The position numbers and the translations under genes were made by a program. From the NCBI GenBank assembly GCA_044233745.1, contig JBIIJN010000058.1:1-17570 (forward strand): a stretch of 17,570 nt of DNA, in the 5' to 3' direction. Positions 7,401 to 14,066 of the stretch are shown in pieces; position 1 is the first letter of the stretch, and each line of letters starts with the position of its first letter. The notes beneath the pieces are model-generated. The model ran no database searches. It had not been told where the DNA came from and worked only from the letters and a program-made list of their open reading frames with translations. The DNA is from UBA6165 sp044233745 (GTDB taxonomy: Bacteria > Bacteroidota > Bacteroidia > Flavobacteriales_D > Crocinitomicaceae).

Positions 7401-7435
7401 AAGCCATCTGTTTGATTACAGGTGGCTTTTTTTTT
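7401..7435 (+). terminator. Intrinsic terminator of the atp operon
   Basis: AAGCCATCTG (7401-7410) pairs with CAGGTGGCTT (7419-7428), with one G-T pair, around an eight-base loop; a run of nine T (7427-7435) follows. It fits a rho-independent terminator. A second nine-base-pair stem, TTTGCTCAA (7433-7441) with TTGAGCAAA (7460-7468), begins inside the T-run. The remaining bases to 7630, up to the convergent lspA stop, hold no gene that I can see. Confidence 0.9.
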
Positions 7436-7630
7436 GCTCAATTAGCATGATGTGCATGTTTGAGCAAATCATATTGAAATGTTGAAAGATTTGAGCTTAC
7501 AGGATACTTGAAACTTGGTGTTTCTACTGAGGCCATTGATGACAAAATCTAATTGAAATCTTTTTAAGATACAGGCAAATGCATGAGCGACAAGCGCTAA
7601 CATCAAAAACATTACTACTAAACACAAAAT

Positions 7631-8359
7631 TTATTCAGCTGAAGATGACGAACCCTCATTTGTAGAAACTTGTTCGTTTACGTTCTCAGTAGGTAATTCA
7701 TCTTGAGCATCGACTTTTCTTTTTGTTGGAAAAAACGCCTTCTGACGAATTAAAATAATCAAAATTCCACAAAAAATTGAAGCATCAGCAACGTTCCAAA
7801 TGGCACTAAAAATGTCTTTTCCGGCTAAGCCAAACGGTGCCCAAGAAGGATATTGCACGTTGAATTGGAACATATCCACTACGTTGCCTAAGAGAAAGCC
7901 TTTTGCTCTTAATTTAGGAGCGCCATCAGTAAACACGTAGCTATCTCCTTCAGAAATCCAATTGTAGGGCAAATCTGGGTTGAAAGGAAAAATGTAATCG
8001 TAGAAAGCGCTATCCAAAAGATTTCCTGTAGCACCAGCCAAAACAAGGCTAATAGCGAAAAGATAGCCGATTTTTTTCTCTTTATCTTTGATAACAAGAA
8101 TCAAATAATAAATACCAAAGGCAACAGCCACCAAGCGAAAAATACTCAGAAAAAGTTTGGCATACATCCCACTACCAAATGTTGCTCCAAATGCCATGCC
8201 TTGGTTTTCAACATAAAGAAAGCGAAACCAATCACCAATCAAATTGCGCGGTTCGCCCGGATAGAAACTGGTTTTAATCCAAAACTTTAAGATTTGGTCG
8301 AAGACAAGAATAAACAGAACAACCCCGAAGGCTATCCATGCCCTATTTTTTGCTGTCAT
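7631..8359 (-). CDS. lspA: Lipoprotein signal peptidase (signal peptidase II)
   Basis: This inner-membrane aspartic protease removes the signal peptide from prolipoproteins after the lipobox cysteine is acylated. The 242-residue protein has four hydrophobic helices and the family motifs: FDQILKFWIK near the first helix, ENQGMAFG (51-58), the catalytic D162 in GNVVDMFQF and D192 in WNVADASI. It is longer than E. coli LspA (164) because of an insert of roughly 40 residues (about 118-157, with YDYIFPFNPDLPYNW) between the third helix region and the first catalytic motif, and a charged, Ser-rich cytoplasmic tail from about 212. Longer LspA forms are familiar in Bacteroidota. It begins five bases after the DksA-like gene, so the two form an operon; its stop faces atpG. 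Confidence 0.95.
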   Translation of the reverse strand: MTAKNRAWIAFGVVLFILVFDQILKFWIKTSFYPGEPRNLIGDWFRFLYVENQGMAFGATFGSGMYAKLFLSIFRLVAVAFGIYYLILVIKDKEKKIGYLFAISLVLAGATGNLLDSAFYDYIFPFNPDLPYNWISEGDSYVFTDGAPKLRAKGFLLGNVVDMFQFNVQYPSWAPFGLAGKDIFSAIWNVADASIFCGILIILIRQKAFFPTKRKVDAQDELPTENVNEQVSTNEGSSSSAE

Positions 8360-8364
8360 GCTTA

Positions 8365-8748
8365 TTAACCTTGGGCTTTTTTCGCTTCAATACTCAAAGT
8401 GGCGTGTGGCACCAATCTCAAGCGCTCTTTGCGAATCAGTTTTCCTGTTTCACGACAAATGCCGTACGTTTTGTTTTCGATTCGAATCAGTGCGTTTTTC
8501 AAATTGGTGATAAATTTTTCTTGACGCATAGCCAAATTGGCGATTTCTTCTCGTGAAAGGGTCTCCGAACCGTCTTCGATCATGTTGAAAGCGCGTCCGG
8601 TATCATCGGTGCCGTGGTCGTCTTTCAAAGACAAAGAACTTTTAAGCAGTTCTAAATCCACTTTGGCATTTTCCAACTTATCTAATATCAATTCTCTGAA
8701 CTCTTGAAGTTCTTCGTCGGAGTATCTAGTTTTTTCTGTGTTGCTCAT
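8365..8748 (-). CDS. TraR/DksA-like transcriptional regulator lacking zinc-finger cysteines
   Basis: Taking ATG 8746-8748 the protein has 127 residues (MSNTEKTRYSDEEL); an upstream in-frame ATG at 8772 would add eight less typical residues. DksA-family proteins enter the RNA polymerase secondary channel with a coiled-coil hairpin. Here the two long helices (about 11-42 and 63-92) flank a turn with GTDDTGRAFN (46-55), and the C-terminal globule reads YGICRETGKLIRKERLRLVPHATLS. Only one of the four zinc-binding cysteines remains, and the tip lacks the DxxDxA motif of E. coli DksA (DDTGRA here). This degenerate form is common in Bacteroidota and often sits beside lspA, frequently with ileS, which is not next to it here. 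Whether it responds to ppGpp is unknown. Confidence 0.88.
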   Translation of the reverse strand: MSNTEKTRYSDEELQEFRELILDKLENAKVDLELLKSSLSLKDDHGTDDTGRAFNMIEDGSETLSREEIANLAMRQEKFITNLKNALIRIENKTYGICRETGKLIRKERLRLVPHATLSIEAKKAQG

Positions 8749-8901
8749 GATTTCATCTTGTAAATTAAACAATGCTGAATTGTGCTTAAATTGAAGCCCA
8801 ATCAGATGATTCGCGAAGATAAATAAATTTTGTTTCAGCAGAAGTTACAAATATCTTTTGCATCATAAATGTTGTTAACATTTCATCCACTATTTTTTGC
8901 A

Positions 8902-10323
8902 TCAACTTTGATAAAAGGTGTCGTCTAGATTCACAAAGTAGAGTCGCGACTTGGCTCGTGTGCATGCTGTATATAACCAGCGGTGAAAATCGTGGTTTTC
9001 TGGTCCTTCTGGCAAAAAGCCCACATCGACCAAAACGGCATCCCACTGACCGCCTTGTGCTTTGTGACAGGTAACGGCGTATGCATGTTTGGCTTGAATG
9101 GCGTTGAAATATTTGTCGCCCAAGATCAAATCGTAGCGTTTCTTTTTGTTCTTTTCGTAGGCATAGTCTTTTTCAATTTCGAAGAACAACTCTTTCATGC
9201 GGTCGCGGGTCAAATTGGGGCCTTCTACCGCTAGCGCATCCAAATTGAGCATCAATCTAATTTCTTCGTGATTGGGATAATCGACCAATTGTATGGTGAC
9301 TTCGGCAAATCGAAAGCCATATAAATCTTCCTGGCGGTGGATGCGTTTGAGTTGGAAAAGTTCCCCGTTTGCCAAAAACCCTGCTTCGCTGTTTTCTTCG
9401 AGCCAATGGTAATTGTTGCGCACCACCATCATCATATCGCCTTGGTTGATTTCTTCCTCCATCCACAAAATGCGCCCACGAATTTGTTGGTTGTATATAT
9501 TGGTTCGTTTGTTGGTTCTGCACACAACTAGGGTTTCCTCTGCACCATATTCGTTGTAGCAGGTTTCGAGGGCTTCTTGCAATTCTCCACCTTCCAAGCG
9601 AATGATATCTGGAAAAGATGTGTCAATAATGGGGTGTTGGTTGTGCTCCAAATTGCGAATTTGTGTGGCGTTGAACAGTATGCCACTGTCTCTTTTTTGG
9701 CGCACTACTTCGTTCAGTTGATGTTCCCAAAAACGAACATTGGGGTAGTGGTTTTGTAAGTATTCCAATGAAAGCGCGGGACTAAAATCGGCGCCAACGG
9801 GTGGCAACTGTCCGCTGTCACCCACCAAGATGAGTTGACAATTTTTTCCTGCGAAGACATATTCGAAAACATCTTCCAATAAGTTGCGTTGCGAAATATC
9901 ACCGCTTTTGTTCATGGTATAATCGCCCAACATGGATGCCTCATCAACGATGAAAATGGTGTCGGTGTGCAGATTCGGCATCAAAACCATGCGCGAACCA
10001 CCACCGGGTTCTGTATTTTGGCGGTAGATTTTTTTGTGTATGGTAGAGGCTTTTTTGTTTGCTGCTTGAGAAAATACTTTGGCTGCTCTCCCTGTTGGCG
10101 CCATCAAAACAGTTTTGATTTTCAGATTCGGGAGACTTTTCACGAGCGAACCAATCAAACTGGTTTTTCCGGTGCCTGCATAACCCTTAAGAACAAAGCA
10201 CTTGAAAATCGCTTCGTGGGCAAGGAAGGAATCCCATTTTTCAACACAAGCGTCTTGATCGGCAGTGAGTCTGTTTTGAAAATCTGCGGATATAAGGGCG
10301 GATATTTTAGGGCTTGTGTTCAT
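8902..10323 (-). CDS. RecD-like SF1 DNA helicase / AAA ATPase
   Basis: The 473-residue protein carries the superfamily 1 helicase motifs in order: Walker A GYAGTGKT (47-54), motif Ia APTGRAAK (75-82), THK-like segment near 94-97, Walker B DEAS (127-130), motif III GDSGQLPPVG (168-177), motif V-like AYAVTCHKAQGGQWDAVLVD (414-433, the UvrD_C_2/RecD-type signature) and motif VI WLYTACTRAK (449-458). This places it with RecD/Pif1-type 5'-3' helicases, without the long N-terminal extension of RecD2 and without a RecB or RecC partner nearby. The start at 10321-10323 lies ten bases or so downstream of the expected transcription start. A role in recombination or replication-fork repair is inferred from family only. 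Confidence 0.9.
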   Translation of the reverse strand: MNTSPKISALISADFQNRLTADQDACVEKWDSFLAHEAIFKCFVLKGYAGTGKTSLIGSLVKSLPNLKIKTVLMAPTGRAAKVFSQAANKKASTIHKKIYRQNTEPGGGSRMVLMPNLHTDTIFIVDEASMLGDYTMNKSGDISQRNLLEDVFEYVFAGKNCQLILVGDSGQLPPVGADFSPALSLEYLQNHYPNVRFWEHQLNEVVRQKRDSGILFNATQIRNLEHNQHPIIDTSFPDIIRLEGGELQEALETCYNEYGAEETLVVCRTNKRTNIYNQQIRGRILWMEEEINQGDMMMVVRNNYHWLEENSEAGFLANGELFQLKRIHRQEDLYGFRFAEVTIQLVDYPNHEEIRLMLNLDALAVEGPNLTRDRMKELFFEIEKDYAYEKNKKKRYDLILGDKYFNAIQAKHAYAVTCHKAQGGQWDAVLVDVGFLPEGPENHDFHRWLYTACTRAKSRLYFVNLDDTFYQS

Positions 10324-10339
10324 GGTTTATGGTCACTCA

Positions 10340-10371
10340 CAAAGATATCGTTATTCTGGATTTACTGTCAA
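10340..10371 (-). promoter_or_regulatory. Promoter of the RecD-like helicase gene
   Basis: On the minus strand, TTG (10371-10369) is followed after 21 bases by a perfect TATCTTTG -7 box (10347-10340). The box lies 16 bases upstream of the ATG, giving a very short leader. Confidence 0.65.
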
Positions 10372-10390
10372 TTTATCCAAAAGATGCATG

Positions 10391-10420
10391 TTTGTGTATG
10401 GCACATCTTTATTACTTTCG
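10391..10420 (+). promoter_or_regulatory. Promoter of the plus-strand O-antigen ligase-like gene
   Basis: TTTG (10391-10394), an 18-base spacer and TACTTTCG (10413-10420; one mismatch to TAnnTTTG) make a good Bacteroidota promoter. The -7 box ends seven bases before the chosen ATG at 10428, so the transcript may be leaderless or nearly so. It is divergent from the helicase promoter, which lies about 20 bases away. Confidence 0.6.
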
Positions 10421-10427
10421 CAAAACA

Positions 10428-11711
10428 ATGAAGCCAGGTTCCAATTTTATCATTCAGGCTACGCAAATTTTGATTTTTGCTTTGTTAGCAAGTCCATTTT
10501 TGTTCCCAAAAGCGCTTTTGGTGTTGATGCTTTTGTTGTTGGCGGTATGGTTTTCTGAAGGTCAAATGGATAAAAAGCGGTTGTTTTTAAAAACGAATCC
10601 CTATTTTTTGGCTTTGCCCTTGCTGTTTTTGGTTTATGGACTCGGTTTGCTGTATACTGAGAATTTGACCTATGGTTTTCAAAAAATTGAAACGCGCCTT
10701 TCCTTGTTTATTTTGCCCATTGTGTTGCCGACTTTAATTCATGCGCATTGGCAAAAGAACAAAGAGAAATATGCAATGTGGTTTATTGGGGCGGCAACAT
10801 TGGGCAGTTTGATTTGCATTGTACGCGGACTAACGTTCTGTTTTCAGGAGCAAAGCGCTTGGGAGAGCGGTACATTGTATGCTATCCCGGTGGGTTATAA
10901 TTATGTGTTTTCAAGTCATTTAACGGGTTTTATTATGCATCCGGGTTATTACGCAGTGTTTGTGTTGATGGCTATTTTTATGTTGATTAACCTTTGGCTT
11001 TCAAACAGAAAAAAGTTCCTAAATATTTGGAGTGTGTTGGTATTGTTGGTGCTTATTACCTTGGTGTTTTTGTCTTACGCCAAGGCAGCACTTCTCGTTT
11101 TATTGGTTTTATGTGGCATTTTAGGTGTGCAGGTGGCTGTACGTTTCAAAAAGCTCATTTATCTTTTGTACAGCGGACTACTGGCAATATTCGTTTTGAT
11201 AATTTTTTACTTTTTTGTGCCCAACACCCAAGAGCGCATTCAAGCGATAATTGATGTTCAAAACGAAAGCACTTTAGACCCGACGTCAACTGAATCAACT
11301 CAGGCGCGGGTTCACGCATGGATGGCTGCTAAAGCCACGATGAGCAAAAGTCCTTGGATTGGCTTTGGCACTGGCGATGGCAACGACCAACTCTTTAAAA
11401 CGTATGCCGACCGTGGATATACTGGTGCGCTGAGTGTTGAGTTGAATGCACACAATGAATATTTTCAAACGGGCTTGGCTTTGGGTTTAATGGGCATCCT
11501 ATTTCTAATTGCTCCTATGCTTTGGTCGGTGTTGCGCGCGGTTCGCACCAAAAATTTCATGTTGGGCAGTTGGGCAATAGCGGCAATTTTGGTCTTTCTT
11601 TTTGAGTCTTATCTCAACACCCTTGCTGGAGCTTTATTCTTCTCCTTGTTTTTCGTCATATTCGCACTCATGAATTTTAGCGAAAATGAAGCGCATGAGG
11701 CTTCGATTTAG
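10428..11711 (+). CDS. O-antigen ligase/polymerase-like integral membrane protein (Wzy_C family)
   Basis: From ATG 10428 the protein has 427 residues (MKPGSNFIIQATQIL) and about ten to twelve hydrophobic helices. The frame is open upstream to an ATG at 10314, but that start would overlap the divergent helicase gene and both promoters, so I reject it. Between helices lies the large loop typical of WaaL/Wzy proteins: R294 in TQARVHAWMAA, SPWIGFGTGDGND (308-320), and H342 in LNAHNEYFQTGLALGLMG; HPGYYA (171-176) is another family feature. Proteins of this fold join or polymerise undecaprenyl-linked glycans at the periplasmic face of the inner membrane; ligase and polymerase cannot be told apart from sequence. 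Its stop interlocks with that of the convergent glycosyltransferase gene. Confidence 0.85.
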   Translation: MKPGSNFIIQATQILIFALLASPFLFPKALLVLMLLLLAVWFSEGQMDKKRLFLKTNPYFLALPLLFLVYGLGLLYTENLTYGFQKIETRLSLFILPIVLPTLIHAHWQKNKEKYAMWFIGAATLGSLICIVRGLTFCFQEQSAWESGTLYAIPVGYNYVFSSHLTGFIMHPGYYAVFVLMAIFMLINLWLSNRKKFLNIWSVLVLLVLITLVFLSYAKAALLVLLVLCGILGVQVAVRFKKLIYLLYSGLLAIFVLIIFYFFVPNTQERIQAIIDVQNESTLDPTSTESTQARVHAWMAAKATMSKSPWIGFGTGDGNDQLFKTYADRGYTGALSVELNAHNEYFQTGLALGLMGILFLIAPMLWSVLRAVRTKNFMLGSWAIAAILVFLFESYLNTLAGALFFSLFFVIFALMNFSENEAHEASI

Positions 11712-12769
11712 AAATGTTCTTCAAGAAGTTTCATCGTTTGTTTGATGCTGTATTTTTCAAGAATCATTTGATAGGCTTCATCCACAATTGCAGGTAAAAC
11801 ATTCTTGTTTTCAACAATATCAAAAATGGTTGAGGCCAGTTCTTCAGGAATATTGGGTTGATATAAAAACCCAGTTTTTCGGTCGCTTATTATTTCTGCT
11901 GAACCTCCAGCATTGTGAGCGATAACGGGAATTCCACAAGCCATCGCTTCAATGGTTGACACGCCAAAACTTTCAAATTCGCTGGTGTTTAAGAAAAAAT
12001 CCAAGGAGTACAAAAATGCCGGCACATCATTTTGATTCAATTTCCCATGAAAGACCACATCTTCGCTGGCTAGATTTTTAAGCTCTGCTTCCAATGAACC
12101 CGCTCCAGCGATGTGTAGCACAAATTTGTAGTCGAAAGTTGAATTCAGCAAACGAACAGCATTTATAGCCACATCGATGCGGTAAACGGGTTCGAGTGTT
12201 TTTACTATGCCCAAAACTATGGTTCTATTTTTTGAGATTTCAATGGGGTTTGCTTTCTTTGGATATTCATCTGTGTTGATGCCAAAAGGGATAACGACAA
12301 TTTCACGTGAGGTGTAACGTTTGATTTCGTTGGACATCACAAGGCTCGACGAGCAGATTGTGTGTGCTTTTGCAATAATGAATCGCAATATTCGCGCATG
12401 CAAAAAACTCTTTTTAGGGAATACGAAAACATCTGAACCCCAGAAGTTTACTATGAGTTTTTTGGGTTTTAATATAGCGCCTAATAGCCCGTAGCTCGTT
12501 GCATAATGCGCGTTTACAATATCGGGTTGAAATGACGTGAGCAGTTTTTTCGCTTGAAAATAGGCCCAGGGATAGCGCATTTTTTTCAAAGAGGAAAGCG
12601 TATTGTTTTTGAAAAATGAGTGGCATTCGACTTGGTGGATTTTGAACCAATCATCATTAGGTGGATATAAAGAAAACAGCGCCACAAGATGGTTGTGCTT
12701 CTGGAGCAGTAAAATCCATTTCCTTGTATGATTGGAATTGGCATCAGCCAGCAACAGCGTTCGTTTCAT
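11708..12769 (-). CDS. GT4-family glycosyltransferase (GT-B fold)
   Basis: The 353-residue cytoplasmic enzyme has the two Rossmann domains of GT-B glycosyltransferases. The N-terminal acceptor domain includes LLLADANSNHTRKWI, PDIVNAHYATSYG (82-94) and NFWGSDVFVFP (108-118). The linker PFGINTDEYP (161-170) leads to the donor domain, with GIVKTLEPVYRIDVAI (187-202), HIAGAGSLEAEL (219-230) and the EX7E nucleotide-sugar motif, E266 to E274, within SEFESFGVSTIEAMACGIPV. Donor and acceptor sugars are unknown. It is the last gene of a minus-strand operon, starting 26 bases inside the end of the Wzy-like gene, so translation is probably coupled. Its stop codon overlaps the stop of the convergent plus-strand gene. 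Confidence 0.93.
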   Translation of the reverse strand: MKRTLLLADANSNHTRKWILLLQKHNHLVALFSLYPPNDDWFKIHQVECHSFFKNNTLSSLKKMRYPWAYFQAKKLLTSFQPDIVNAHYATSYGLLGAILKPKKLIVNFWGSDVFVFPKKSFLHARILRFIIAKAHTICSSSLVMSNEIKRYTSREIVVIPFGINTDEYPKKANPIEISKNRTIVLGIVKTLEPVYRIDVAINAVRLLNSTFDYKFVLHIAGAGSLEAELKNLASEDVVFHGKLNQNDVPAFLYSLDFFLNTSEFESFGVSTIEAMACGIPVIAHNAGGSAEIISDRKTGFLYQPNIPEELASTIFDIVENKNVLPAIVDEAYQMILEKYSIKQTMKLLEEHF

Positions 12770-14066
12770 TGTTTTGTGTATTCAAATTTATCCAAGCCGA
12801 AAGTAGTCCTAAAAATGCATAGTAGGGTAGAAAATAATGTGCAGAACTCAATGAAATAACAGCTAAACCAAACAAAGTTAAGGCCATAAGAAAGTACTGA
12901 GATATTTCATTTTTCCTTGTTTTCCAAAGATAAACATACATTTTACTGAAATACAGCAACATCAAAATGCCTAACACAACTCCACCATTGATAAACAATT
13001 CGAGCCAATAAAAATGTACACTGGTCACATTATTGGTCTTTTCTTTTTGCTTGAAATTCAACCATTCCGCATTTCCAGCACCAACACCTAAGAACCTAGA
13101 ATCTTTGAGGTATTGGAATCCTTGGGCATAAAGTTGTCGTCGCACACTTTGAGAATTGTCGTTCTCATCGGGAAGATAAAACGAATCTGGGCAAATGATG
13201 CAGACCTTGGAAAGCATATGCACACCAGTAATTTTCTCAAGGGGTTCATTGGCTTTAATGGCAAGAAGGCTGCTCGCAAAAAACATCATGGGTAGAAATA
13301 GGGTGGCCAAATAGAGCAGTAAAAACCGTATATTTTGTCTGTTAATAAAAGAAAAAAGCATCAAGATTGCTGCCAGTGCAATTGAAGTTAATCTTGAGCC
13401 CGTTTGTGTGATTACTACCACTATAATCACAAAAACCAAGTAGTTGTTCCATTTTCTTTTCATGAAAAATGGAATGAAAAAGCACAAGAACACGGCCAAA
13501 TGATTTGGATTCCAAAAAAATGCCGTTGGGGAGGCTAATAAGTATCCAGCAATGCGTTCTGTTTTCAGATTCTCCACCACCACATTTTCACGACCAAACA
13601 ATTCGTTGTGATATGAGATGGAAGAAATTGGCCAACGAAAATCTGTAAATGATTCCAGCAATCCGATGGCTAATACCACCAATAGCAATGGAAAGAGAAT
13701 GTTGTTTTTGTGAAACTTGAAAGTGGCTTTAGAATCTATAAACACTTGACAGAGCATTATTACCATCAACCCCATAGTAAACTGTACAACATGGTTTAAG
13801 GCATAAGATGTATTTTCAGCCCAAAAAATGCTGATTGTCAACCAAAACAAGGCAATTAAGAAGATTGTGTTTAGCGGTTTTTTAAGAATGGATAGGAATT
13901 GAGTCCTTAAATCATTGCTAAAAGCAACTATGAAAATTAAAGCGGCTAGAACAATATGGAATAGATATATGCTGCCATAAGCCACAGCCGGTCCCAGCAC
14001 TACTGAAATAAGCAATGTTGCGCCAAGAAGGTGTTTTTTTGAAGCTATTTTCTCAATCAAATTCAT
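12744..14066 (-). CDS. O-antigen polymerase/ligase-like integral membrane protein (Wzy_C family)
   Basis: The 440-residue protein has about eleven to twelve hydrophobic helices. Family features are FWNPNHLAVFL (184-194), TQTGSR (220-225), and the large periplasmic loop with SVRRQLYAQGFQYLKDSRFLG (split over 307-327), GVGAGN (327-332) and H351 in VHFYWLELFINGG. It should act on lipid-linked glycan in the periplasm. Placement between a Wzx-like flippase and a glycosyltransferase favours a Wzy polymerase over a WaaL ligase, but sequence alone does not decide. It overlaps the flippase gene by four bases and the glycosyltransferase gene by 26. The loop contains two cysteines close together (KVCIICPD, 287-294), which is unusual for the family. 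Confidence 0.88.
   Translation of the reverse strand: MNLIEKIASKKHLLGATLLISVVLGPAVAYGSIYLFHIVLAALIFIVAFSNDLRTQFLSILKKPLNTIFLIALFWLTISIFWAENTSYALNHVVQFTMGLMVIMLCQVFIDSKATFKFHKNNILFPLLLVVLAIGLLESFTDFRWPISSISYHNELFGRENVVVENLKTERIAGYLLASPTAFFWNPNHLAVFLCFFIPFFMKRKWNNYLVFVIIVVVITQTGSRLTSIALAAILMLFSFINRQNIRFLLLYLATLFLPMMFFASSLLAIKANEPLEKITGVHMLSKVCIICPDSFYLPDENDNSQSVRRQLYAQGFQYLKDSRFLGVGAGNAEWLNFKQKEKTNNVTSVHFYWLELFINGGVVLGILMLLYFSKMYVYLWKTRKNEISQYFLMALTLFGLAVISLSSAHYFLPYYAFLGLLSAWINLNTQNNETNAVAG

Noticed and set aside
8790..8835. TATCTTCG on the minus strand as a -7 box for the DksA-like/lspA operon
   Set aside because: It has one mismatch and the nearest TTG upstream is 26 bases away, outside the usual spacing; I could not support a promoter there.
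8856..8904. TTTTGCATCA direct repeat (8856-8865, 8895-8904) and a hairpin AAATGTT/AACATTT (8867-8883) between the helicase and DksA-like genes
   Set aside because: The stem is A/T-only, has a three-base loop and no T-run on the minus strand; the ten-base repeat may be chance. Not enough for a terminator or operator call.
10314..10427. Upstream start extending the O-antigen ligase-like protein by 38 residues
   Set aside because: It would overlap the divergent helicase start and both promoters; the extra residues do not look like a membrane protein start, while MKPGSNF at 10428 does.
9889..10431. 180-codon open frame antisense to the helicase gene
   Set aside because: It is opposite the conserved Walker A and B region of a clear helicase and has Cys/Phe-rich shadow composition.
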